The notes beneath the pieces were generated by a model. The model was not told the origin of the DNA. It did no database searches and saw only the letters and a list, made by a program, of their open reading frames with translations. A stretch of 64,000 bases of DNA from Planctomycetaceae bacterium (GTDB taxonomy: Bacteria > Planctomycetota > Planctomycetia > Gemmatales > Gemmataceae): positions 62,001 to 126,000 of the forward strand of contig PNLP01000004.1 of the NCBI GenBank assembly GCA_013823135.1, given 5' to 3'. Both the position numbers and the translations under genes were made by a program. Positions 18,951 to 25,887 of the stretch are shown here, in pieces; position 1 is the first letter of the stretch; each line of letters opens with the position of its first letter.

Positions 18951-18966
18951 CGGCACGTAAACTGCC
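18951..18966 (+). promoter_or_regulatory. Sigma-54 (-24/-12) promoter of the kdp operon
   Basis: The sequence CGGCACGTAAACTGCC has GG at 18952-18953 and GC at 18964-18965 with exactly ten bases between, and GGCACG matches the -24 consensus fully; the -12 half is CTGC against TTGC. Transcription would start near 18976, leaving a leader of about 32 nt before the 31-codon ORF at 19009. The divergent gene encodes a sigma-54 activator, which strengthens the call. Confidence 0.65.
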
Positions 18967-19008
18967 AAAGGAGTGTAACGCAATTCCGTTGCCAGTGAGG
19001 GTTCGAAG

Positions 19009-19104
19009 ATGGAGCAGACGACTTGGCTGCCTGCGATGCTTATTCTCGGATTGGCCACCGTCGGTCTGATGTTCCTGTTTGTCGAAGCCTGCGACAAGGT
19101 GTGA
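19009..19104 (+). CDS. 31-residue single-span membrane peptide at the head of the kdp operon
   Basis: ATG 19009-19011 follows GAGGG at 8 nt spacing and the frame runs 31 codons to TGA. The product has a short polar start (MEQTTW), one hydrophobic span of about 18 residues, and a charged end FVEACDKV. The next ORF, kdpF, begins 10 bp later with its own GAGGG. Size, ribosome-binding site, operon position and membrane profile argue for a translated gene. From memory, short ORFs ending in a Cys-Asp-Arg/Lys-Leu/Val motif occur ahead of kdp genes in other phyla, but I could not check this. A role in assembling or stabilising the Kdp complex is a guess by analogy with KdpF. Confidence 0.6.
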   Translation: MEQTTWLPAMLILGLATVGLMFLFVEACDKV

Positions 19105-19114
19105 GGGTGTTCGA

Positions 19115-19195
19115 ATGATCTGGCTCACAATCGGGGTGACCCTGTTCCTGCTCGGCTATTTGCTCGTCGCTTTGTTGCGGCCTGAGCGGTTCTAA
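19115..19195 (+). CDS. kdpF: KdpF, small stabilising subunit of the Kdp potassium pump
   Basis: This 26-residue ORF starts at ATG 19115-19117 with GAGGG upstream. The hydrophobic span ends in FLLGYLLVALLRPERF, the characteristic KdpF signature (LLGYL..AL..PE.F). KdpF is a single-helix peptide that stabilises KdpABC in the cytoplasmic membrane. It is below the size limit of most gene callers. A 110-bp gap separates it from kdpA. Confidence 0.88.
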   Translation: MIWLTIGVTLFLLGYLLVALLRPERF

Positions 19196-19305
19196 TTCCG
19201 AGATTCTCGCTGGGTTCTTGGTGCCGGGTGGCAAACGGTGGGGTTCGTCCCAGCCCGACATTGGTGTGTGATCTCCTCCAGCCATGCTGACGAAGAGTAA
19301 CTGCA

Positions 19306-21126
19306 ATGATACTGCTACCCATCATCATCATCGGTGTGAGTATCGCTTTGTCGATTCCTCTCGGGCGGTACATGGCCCGTGTTTTAGATCGTGAATCACC
19401 TAACAACGCAATCGAGCGACTCATCGATACCGGGCAGCAGCCGTGGAAATCGTATTGCTACGCGATGTTGTTGTTCAACGTGGTAGTGTTCGTGTTCGGC
19501 TTCAGTGTGCTCGCAACGCAGGAATGGCACCCAGCATTCCTGAACCCAGATAACAAGGGGATGCTGTCGCCTTCGACAATCTTCAATACTGCGTGTTCGT
19601 TCCTCACGAACACCAACCTCCAACACTACAGCGGCGAAGTCCACCTCAGCTATGGCAGTCAGTTGTTCGCGATCATGTTCAAGCAGTTCGTGACCCCGGC
19701 CATCGGGCTCGCTGCGCTGCTCGCGGTAACCCGGGGGCTTCGCGGCGAGCAAAACCTCGGCAACTTCTACCTCGATCTCTGGCGAGGAACGATCTACATC
19801 ATGCTCCCACTCTCAGTGATTGTTGGCGTGCTGTTGATAGCGGGTGACGTGCCGATGACATTCCAGGGGAACGCAAACGCGACAATGCTCTCTGGCGGAG
19901 AACAGTCGATCGCCCGCGGCCCGGTCGCGGCTGTGGTCGCTATCAAACAACTCGGCACTAACGGCGGTGGATTCTTTGGCCCGAACTCGGCGCACCCCTT
20001 CGAGAACCCGAACGCGTGGACCAATGTTTTGGAGTGTGTCTGCATCATCCTGATTCCGATGTCGTGTCTGGTAATGTTCGGGAGGATGATCCGCAACATG
20101 CCACACGCCGCGGTCATCTTCGGTGTGTCGCTCGCGATACTCACCGTGTTGACTGTATGGGGCATCTATCACGACACCGTGAAGCCGAACATGGGGCTTG
20201 CGGTGGGGCCGCCGATCATGGGAGCGGATGGCAAGCCGTATCAGGTGACGACACTCAATGCGGATGGCCAAACGGAGCAGATGCTGCTGCCGGAGCATGC
20301 CACCCGCGAACGAATTGGGTTGCCAGTCACGCAAGACACGGGCAACCTCGAAGGAAAAGAGTTGCGATTTGGTCCCGGGGCCGGTCCGACGTGGGCAGCG
20401 GCCACCACCTGCACGAGCAATGGTTCCGTGAACTGTATGCATGATAGCCTCAATCCACTCGCGGGCCTCACCCCGCTGGGCGGGATGTGGCTGAACTGTG
20501 CCTTCGGCGGTGTCGGGGTCGGGCTGATCAACATGCTGATCTACCTCATCATCGCAGTATTTCTCTCGGGCTTGATGGTGGGCCGCACTCCGGAGTACCT
20601 CGGCAAGAAAGTCGAGGCCAAGGAGATGAAACTGGCGGCTCTCACGCTTCTGGTGCACCCGATTCTGATACTCGCGCCACTTGGGCTTTTCGCGGCGGCG
20701 GGTTGGTTGGACGCATCCACAAACAACCCTGGGGCGCACGGGTTCAGTGAGGGGGTGTACGAGTTTACCTCGTCCAGCGCCAATAACGGCTCGGGATTCG
20801 AAGGTCTTGGTGACACCTACGGCTTCCACAACAAGGACAAGAACCCAAGCCCCCCTGCCCCCTTCGCACCACACTGGGACATCGCTTGCGGCTTGGTGAT
20901 GATCCTCGCGCGATTCATCCCCATCATCGCACCAATCGCTCTCGCTGCGAGCCTCGCGGCGAAGAAGCCAACGCCGTTCAACTCTGGCACACTGCGAACG
21001 GACACGGTGACGTTCGGATGTGTTCTGCTCGGAACGATCCTGCTCGTTGGAGCGCTAATGTTCTTGCCAGTCGCGGCACTCGGCCCGATGGCCGAGCATT
21101 TCGGGCCGTTACCGTTTGGTCGGTGA
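19306..21126 (+). CDS. kdpA: KdpA, potassium-transporting ATPase channel-like subunit
   Basis: The 606-residue membrane protein carries the four selectivity-filter regions of KdpA: TNTNLQHYSGE, GTNGGGFFGPNSAHPFENP, NCAFGGVGVG and SSANNGSGFEG. It forms the potassium-selective pore of the high-affinity Kdp pump. The family is usually near 560 residues. The extra length lies in a loop at about residues 300-390 (GADGKPYQVTTLNADGQ through NGSVNCMHDSLNP), which contains two cysteines nine residues apart (TTCTS, VNCMH). The start ATG 19306 follows GAAGAG. Operon order is peptide-F-A-B-C. Confidence 0.96.
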   Translation: MILLPIIIIGVSIALSIPLGRYMARVLDRESPNNAIERLIDTGQQPWKSYCYAMLLFNVVVFVFGFSVLATQEWHPAFLNPDNKGMLSPSTIFNTACSFLTNTNLQHYSGEVHLSYGSQLFAIMFKQFVTPAIGLAALLAVTRGLRGEQNLGNFYLDLWRGTIYIMLPLSVIVGVLLIAGDVPMTFQGNANATMLSGGEQSIARGPVAAVVAIKQLGTNGGGFFGPNSAHPFENPNAWTNVLECVCIILIPMSCLVMFGRMIRNMPHAAVIFGVSLAILTVLTVWGIYHDTVKPNMGLAVGPPIMGADGKPYQVTTLNADGQTEQMLLPEHATRERIGLPVTQDTGNLEGKELRFGPGAGPTWAAATTCTSNGSVNCMHDSLNPLAGLTPLGGMWLNCAFGGVGVGLINMLIYLIIAVFLSGLMVGRTPEYLGKKVEAKEMKLAALTLLVHPILILAPLGLFAAAGWLDASTNNPGAHGFSEGVYEFTSSSANNGSGFEGLGDTYGFHNKDKNPSPPAPFAPHWDIACGLVMILARFIPIIAPIALAASLAAKKPTPFNSGTLRTDTVTFGCVLLGTILLVGALMFLPVAALGPMAEHFGPLPFGR

Positions 21127-21183
21127 TCCCTAACTACGTAGCCACAACTGGCTTTCATTTACCCTGAGCAACTGCAGCGAAAC

Positions 21184-23382
21184 ATGGCCACCAAATTGAC
21201 CCCAAGCTCGGAAGAAATGAAGATCGCGCGGCGTCTGAGCCGCCGACAGGGGCTATTCGCGCGGGATCTGTTGAAATCCGCGTTCCGCCGGGCATTCGTA
21301 ATGCTCCGACCAGACATCCTGTGGAAAAACCCAGTGATGTTCACCGTCGAAGTCGGCACGGTGCTTTCGATCATCTACACAGTCGTGAAAGCCATCGACC
21401 CAGGTTCGACGCTGGCCTCACTAACCTACCTGATAGCACTCGACGTCTGTCTGGTCATGACGTTACTGTTCGCCAACTTCGCGGAGGCACTGGCCGAGGC
21501 GCGGGGCAAGGCCCAGACCGACGCACTACGCAAAACGCGACAGGAGACGCCCGCGTATCGATGGCGAATTACTGAGAATGGAAGTGCAAACGAGGCAGGG
21601 ACGGACTACTCCTCCGCACTCCGTCTCCCGATATCCACATTCGAGGTATGCGTTTCGACCGCGCTTCAGGAAGGTGATCTGGTCGTGGTGGAGGCCGGAC
21701 TGTTCATCCCAGTTGATGGGGAGATCGTGGCCGGTGTCGCGAGTATTGACGAATCCGCGATCACCGGCGAGAGCGCACCAGTTGTACGCGAGGCGGGCGG
21801 CGACCGAAGCGGCGTGACCGGCGGCACACGCGTACTGTCCGACCGAATCGTGGTCAAGCTTACTGCGGTCTCCGGGAAGTCGTTCCTCGATCGCATGATA
21901 GCTCTTGTTGAAGGCGCGGCGCGGCAACGCACGCCAAACGAAATCGCCCTGTCACTGGTACTCAGTACCTTCACGCTCATTTTCCTTGTCGTCACCGCGA
22001 CACTCTGGCCGATGGCCCGGTACGCCGAACTGTACATGGCGAACTACCTCGGCGCGGCGGGACTCAAGAGCCTCGGGACCGACATCCCAACCCTCGTGGC
22101 GTTGCTCGTATGTCTGATTCCAACGACAATCGGCGCACTGTTAGCCGCCATCGGCATCGCTGGTATGGACCGTGCGTTGCGTGCGAACCTGATCGCCAAG
22201 AGCGGCAAGGCGGTCGAAGTGGCGGGTGACATCGACACTCTGCTGCTAGACAAAACCGGCACGATCACGCTCGGTAACCGCAAGGCGACGGAGTTCCGAC
22301 CCGTGGGATGTTACGCGGCAGCGGAGTTGGGTCGGTTAGCAGCACTCGCGTCCGCGGCGGACGAGACCCCCGAAGGCAAGAGCATTGTCGATCTATACCA
22401 CCGGTTGCACGGCAGTGAACTTAACGCTGTCCCGCCGGTCGGGTCGCGGTTTATCACATTCACGGCACAAACCCGAATGAGCGGCGTGGACCTTCCGGAC
22501 GGTCGCACCATCCGCAAGGGGGCAGTGGATGCCGTACTCAAGCACCTCGACAAGAACGGAGGCGAAGTCCGCCCATTTGTGCAGGAGCAGGTCAACTCCG
22601 TCGCTGAGCAAGGAGCTACACCGCTGCTGGTATGCGAGGGAAATCAACTTGCGGGGATTGTCGTGCTGGAGGACATCCTGAAGCCGGGCATTCGCGAACG
22701 ATTCGAACGGCTCCGCAAGATGGGCATTCGCACCGTGATGGTAACCGGCGACAACCCACTCACCGCAAAGGCTATCGCGGAGCAGGCTGGGGTGGACGAT
22801 TACATCGCAGAGGCGACGCCAGAGGCGAAGCTCGCGTACATTCGCAAGGAACAGTATGGCGGGCGGCTCGTCGCGATGATGGGCGACGGCACTAACGATG
22901 CCCCGGCACTCGCGCAGGCAGACCTCGGTGTTGCCATGAACAGCGGCACTCAAGCCGCAAAGGAAGCCGGGAACATGGTCGATCTCGACAGCGACCCAAC
23001 GAAGCTCATCGAGTGTGTCGAAATCGGCAAGCAACTCCTGATGACACGCGGCGCACTGACCACCTTCAGCATCGCGAACGACGTGGCAAAGTACTTCGCC
23101 ATCGTGCCAGCATTGTTCGCGGCCACACTACCGTGGCTCAAAGCGCTCGATTTCATGAACCTTGCGTCACCGGTGTCAGCAATCATGTCGGCAGTGATCT
23201 TCAACGCGCTTGTCATCCCGTTGTTGATCCCGGTCGCACTGAAAGGGGTGACCTACCGCCCGGTTGGAGCCGACTCGCTATTACGCCGCAACCTGTTGAT
23301 CTGGGGTCTGGGCGGCGTAATTGCCCCATTCATTGGGATCAAACTCATCGACATGACGCTGGCGGCTCTGGGCTTTGCTTGA
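21184..23382 (+). CDS. kdpB: KdpB, potassium-transporting P-type ATPase catalytic subunit
   Basis: The 732-residue P-type ATPase has the phosphorylation motif DKTGTIT with D356, the TGES loop in [10 protein letters not shown], the nucleotide-binding KGA in [11 protein letters not shown], the hinge motifs TGDNPLTA and [19 protein letters not shown], and a C-terminal membrane domain starting near [14 protein letters not shown] hydrolysis here powers potassium uptake through KdpA. At 732 residues it is somewhat longer than E. coli KdpB (682), mainly in the N-terminal tail and an insert before the first cytoplasmic beta domain ([19 protein letters not shown]). It begins 57 bp after kdpA. Confidence 0.97.
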   Translation: MATKLTPSSEEMKIARRLSRRQGLFARDLLKSAFRRAFVMLRPDILWKNPVMFTVEVGTVLSIIYTVVKAIDPGSTLASLTYLIALDVCLVMTLLFANFAEALAEARGKAQTDALRKTRQETPAYRWRITENGSANEAGTDYSSALRLPISTFEVCVSTALQEGDLVVVEAGLFIPVDGEIVAGVASIDESAITGESAPVVREAGGDRSGVTGGTRVLSDRIVVKLTAVSGKSFLDRMIALVEGAARQRTPNEIALSLVLSTFTLIFLVVTATLWPMARYAELYMANYLGAAGLKSLGTDIPTLVALLVCLIPTTIGALLAAIGIAGMDRALRANLIAKSGKAVEVAGDIDTLLLDKTGTITLGNRKATEFRPVGCYAAAELGRLAALASAADETPEGKSIVDLYHRLHGSELNAVPPVGSRFITFTAQTRMSGVDLPDGRTIRKGAVDAVLKHLDKNGGEVRPFVQEQVNSVAEQGATPLLVCEGNQLAGIVVLEDILKPGIRERFERLRKMGIRTVMVTGDNPLTAKAIAEQAGVDDYIAEATPEAKLAYIRKEQYGGRLVAMMGDGTNDAPALAQADLGVAMNSGTQAAKEAGNMVDLDSDPTKLIECVEIGKQLLMTRGALTTFSIANDVAKYFAIVPALFAATLPWLKALDFMNLASPVSAIMSAVIFNALVIPLLIPVALKGVTYRPVGADSLLRRNLLIWGLGGVIAPFIGIKLIDMTLAALGFA

Positions 23383-23427
23383 GAACCACCCTGGTCGCGT
23401 TGGCGAGCAGGACTCGAGGATACAAAC

Positions 23428-24477
23428 ATGAAACACGTTCGCGCTAATCTCCTACTCCTAGGTCTGAGTTTCGCCATCTGTTGTATTGCTTACCCATCAC
23501 TCCTCTGGGCCATCGGGCAAACCATCTTTCTAACCAAGTCCAACGGTAGCCTGATGACGGGTATGGGACAGGACGGAACGCAACGCACCATCGGGTCGAG
23601 ACAGATCGCCCAGTCGTTCACGGGCGATGAGTACTTCTGGCCGAGACCATCTGCAGCGAGTTACAACGCGACTGCGGCAGGCGGATCTAACTGGGGTGCG
23701 AACAACCCCAAGCTCCGCGACCGTGTCGCTCAGCAATTGGGTCCGATCATCCGGTACAAGCCTGGGACACAACCGCGAACCCCGCAGCAAGACATTGAGG
23801 ACTGGTTCGCGGCCAAGCCTGACCGTGCCGCGGACTGGGCCAGGGAATACAGCGTTGCTGCGGCAAACTGGGCGATGGCCGACTCCACGAACAACACGTA
23901 CGGGTTGCAAGGAAATTTCATACTCGCGTGGGCGGAACATCACCCGGACTTGATTGAGCAGTGGAAGAACGCTAACCGGGCAAAGACCGACCACCCCAAG
24001 CCAGTAGACCTTATACCTTTGTTCTTCGTGAGTTTCGCAAGGGCACATCCGGGGAAATGGCCGGCGGTAGTTGAGGTAAAGCAGACGGACGGTTCAGTGA
24101 TCAAGCAGGTTGAGCCGGTCGCACCGGACGCCAGTGTACACGCCAACTTCTTTGACATGTGGCTACAAGACCCGGCGAACCGCCCAAAGACCGCGGACTT
24201 GGAGCCGGTCCCAGCGGACATGGTGACGGCGTCGGGCTCGGGCCTTGATCCTCACATAACACTCCGCAACGCGATGTCGGTGTATCAATTCGACCGCGTC
24301 GCCGCGAAGCGAACGTTGCCGGGTGGCAACGCTGCCAAGATACGCAACGACATTGAGAAACTCGTCCGCAAGCACTCATTCACGCCACTGTGTGGGCTCG
24401 TTGGCGAGCCACTCGTGAACCTTCTCGAACTCAATGTTGACTTGGACCGGCACTTCACAGTCCCGTCAGTAAGGTAA
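23428..24477 (+). CDS. kdpC: KdpC, potassium-transporting ATPase subunit C, with large insert
   Basis: At 349 residues this is far longer than the usual 190-200. Both conserved halves are present: the N-terminal helix and GSRQIAQSFTGDEYFWPRPSAASYN..GGSNWG up to about residue 102, then VTASGSGLDPHITLRNA..Q..RVA and GEPLVNLLELNVDLD from about residue 261. Between them lie about 155 residues rich in tryptophan, with repeated short motifs (DIEDWFAAKPDRAADW, AWAEHHPDLIEQW, FFDMWLQDPANRP). KdpC is thought to raise ATP affinity of KdpB from the periplasmic side. The insert is in frame, has normal codon use and no stop. It appears to be a lineage-specific periplasmic domain. Confidence 0.93.
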   Translation: MKHVRANLLLLGLSFAICCIAYPSLLWAIGQTIFLTKSNGSLMTGMGQDGTQRTIGSRQIAQSFTGDEYFWPRPSAASYNATAAGGSNWGANNPKLRDRVAQQLGPIIRYKPGTQPRTPQQDIEDWFAAKPDRAADWAREYSVAAANWAMADSTNNTYGLQGNFILAWAEHHPDLIEQWKNANRAKTDHPKPVDLIPLFFVSFARAHPGKWPAVVEVKQTDGSVIKQVEPVAPDASVHANFFDMWLQDPANRPKTADLEPVPADMVTASGSGLDPHITLRNAMSVYQFDRVAAKRTLPGGNAAKIRNDIEKLVRKHSFTPLCGLVGEPLVNLLELNVDLDRHFTVPSVR

Positions 24478-24918
24478 CTTCAGGAGAGAGACGGTTGTGT
24501 GGGACGACCGTGACGATGGGAACAACAACCAAACGGGTACCCCAACAAATCTTGCACCCCACAAACCAGGCGGATATGCTCCACACTCCAAAATGCAGTC
24601 GATTGGAGTGTTTTCCCGGGACTTTTCTTGTACCCCTTCCATGCGGAATGTTTCGGGTTCGAGTCCCGACAGGCGTAATGTGATTTCATCTCTCCCAATC
24701 GCATCGGTAAATCCCGTTCGTTTGCTCATTACGACATCGAGTGACTTGTTCCACAGAGGTATTCTTCCGTGAAGTTCCCTGGCATCACCTCGATGCATGA
24801 CCTCGATGGACACTATGAACAACCGGTCACGATAATGAGTTCACCAACTACAATTGGACTTGGTCCTGTCCGAATGCAACTGACGTGATCGACTCATTGG
24901 CTCTGAGCATTAGCAGAT
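24478..24918. other. 441-bp intergenic region after kdpC
   Basis: No convincing ORF is present. Open frames on the minus strand here (for example the one reading SGLEPETFRMEG) are the familiar antisense reading of a tRNA T-arm rather than a gene. The only structure I can support is the tRNA-like fragment at 24620-24678. A promoter for the bestrophin gene should lie near the right edge. Confidence 0.5.
24620..24678 (+). other. tRNA-like 3' fragment (T-arm and neighbouring hairpin), probably a remnant
   Basis: TCGGG-TTCGAGT-CCCGA (24653-24669) is a perfect T-arm: five base pairs and a canonical seven-base loop. Just before it CTTCC-ATGC-GGAATG forms a hairpin like the variable arm of a class II tRNA. 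The following CAGGCGTA resembles an acceptor 3' strand, but no complementary ACGCCTG lies 60-90 bases upstream and no acceptable D-arm is visible. It is therefore not an intact tRNA. It may be a decayed tRNA gene or an old attachment-site duplicate. Confidence 0.35.
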
Positions 24919-25806
24919 ATGATTGAATATAACCGTTACAGTTGGTGGGTAACCGTCTTCTCATTCCGCGGAACGGCTCTGCCCCGTGCACTCGGGAGAG
25001 TCGCGATCTTCACCCTCTACACAGCGACAATCCAGTTCGCGGTCGATGTTGGTGTGTATATCGGTTGGTTTACGGAGCATACCTCTTTATCCCTCGACCC
25101 AATCGCACACGCGGTCCTTGGGTCACTGCTTGGTTTTTTGATCGTGTTTCGGATGAACGGATCGAACGCACGTTATTGGGAAGGGCGCTCACACTGGGGA
25201 ACACTCATCAACTGCAGTCGAAATCTCGTTCGAGCCGGCTCGGTCCACACTTCCGCAGGTATCGAACTTGCTGGGCTTGTTACCGGTTACTCAATCGCAC
25301 TCAGGCAGTCACTTCGTGGTTCGCGTGACCTGGACGAAGCAGCGGTCTATTTGCCCGACGCAGTGCTCCAGACTGCGAAACGATTCGGCAACCCTCCCAC
25401 AGCGATTGCTTCGGCAATCTCGGCATGGATCGCACGTGAGTATCGAGCGGGGGTGATCGACGGAGTGATGGTTCGGCACCTGGAAGAACTCCTGTCGCGA
25501 ATGGTCGATGCTCAGGGGGGATGCGAGAAGATCCAGAAAACCCCGTTGCCGTTCGTTTATGCCGCGATGATCAAGCAGTTGATTCTCGCTTACTTGTTGA
25601 CACTACCTTTGGTGATGGCAGACCGCTGCGGTTGGTGGTCCCCATTACTCATGGCAGTCGTCTCACTGGGTTTGTTCGGGATGGAGGAAGCCAGCGTCGA
25701 GACCGAAGACCCATTCGGTAAGGACGGGAATTGCCTGGACTTGGAGACGTTTACTCTGACGATTGCGCGGGATACCGGTCAACTCGCGGCACAAGGGCGA
25801 GCGTGA
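24919..25806 (+). CDS. Bestrophin-family (RFP-TM) anion channel
   Basis: The 295-residue protein matches bacterial bestrophins: MIEYNRYSWW near the start, FLIVFRMNGSNARYWEGRSHWGTLIN (the NxRYWEGR/xxWG hallmark) and the late VETEDPFGKDGNCLDLETF, corresponding to the I/V-E-x-PF acidic cluster. Four membrane-spanning regions can be drawn. Bacterial homologues form pentameric ion channels. It lies on the same strand as kdp, 441 bp downstream, so shared transcription is uncertain, though an anion route would complement potassium uptake. The start ATG 24919 has only a weak ribosome-binding site. Confidence 0.88.
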   Translation: MIEYNRYSWWVTVFSFRGTALPRALGRVAIFTLYTATIQFAVDVGVYIGWFTEHTSLSLDPIAHAVLGSLLGFLIVFRMNGSNARYWEGRSHWGTLINCSRNLVRAGSVHTSAGIELAGLVTGYSIALRQSLRGSRDLDEAAVYLPDAVLQTAKRFGNPPTAIASAISAWIAREYRAGVIDGVMVRHLEELLSRMVDAQGGCEKIQKTPLPFVYAAMIKQLILAYLLTLPLVMADRCGWWSPLLMAVVSLGLFGMEEASVETEDPFGKDGNCLDLETFTLTIARDTGQLAAQGRA

Positions 25807-25827
25807 TTGCTACGTGGCAGAAAACAA

Positions 25828-25853
25828 CCGGGCGGACACAGAGGTCCGCCCGG
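25828..25853. terminator. Bidirectional hairpin terminator
   Basis: A perfect 10-bp stem CCGGGCGGAC / GTCCGCCCGG with the loop ACAGAG lies between the convergent bestrophin (+) and ECF-sigma-fusion (-) genes. On the minus strand it is followed by TTGTTTTCTG, a reasonable T-rich tail for the ECF gene. Confidence 0.7.
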
Positions 25854-25887
25854 CTCCAATCACCAATCATCGCTCGGAACCCGGACC

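Noticed and set aside
19196..19305. Possible riboswitch between kdpF and kdpA
   Set aside because: The 110-bp gap contains a small UUCG-type hairpin (GGGGTTCGTCCC near 19241-19252), but I could not match it to the c-di-AMP or other known potassium-related riboswitch pattern.
24466..24822. 118-codon minus-strand frame containing SGLEPETFRMEG
   Set aside because: This peptide is the antisense reading of a tRNA T-arm and neighbouring sequence. It is explained by the tRNA-like fragment.
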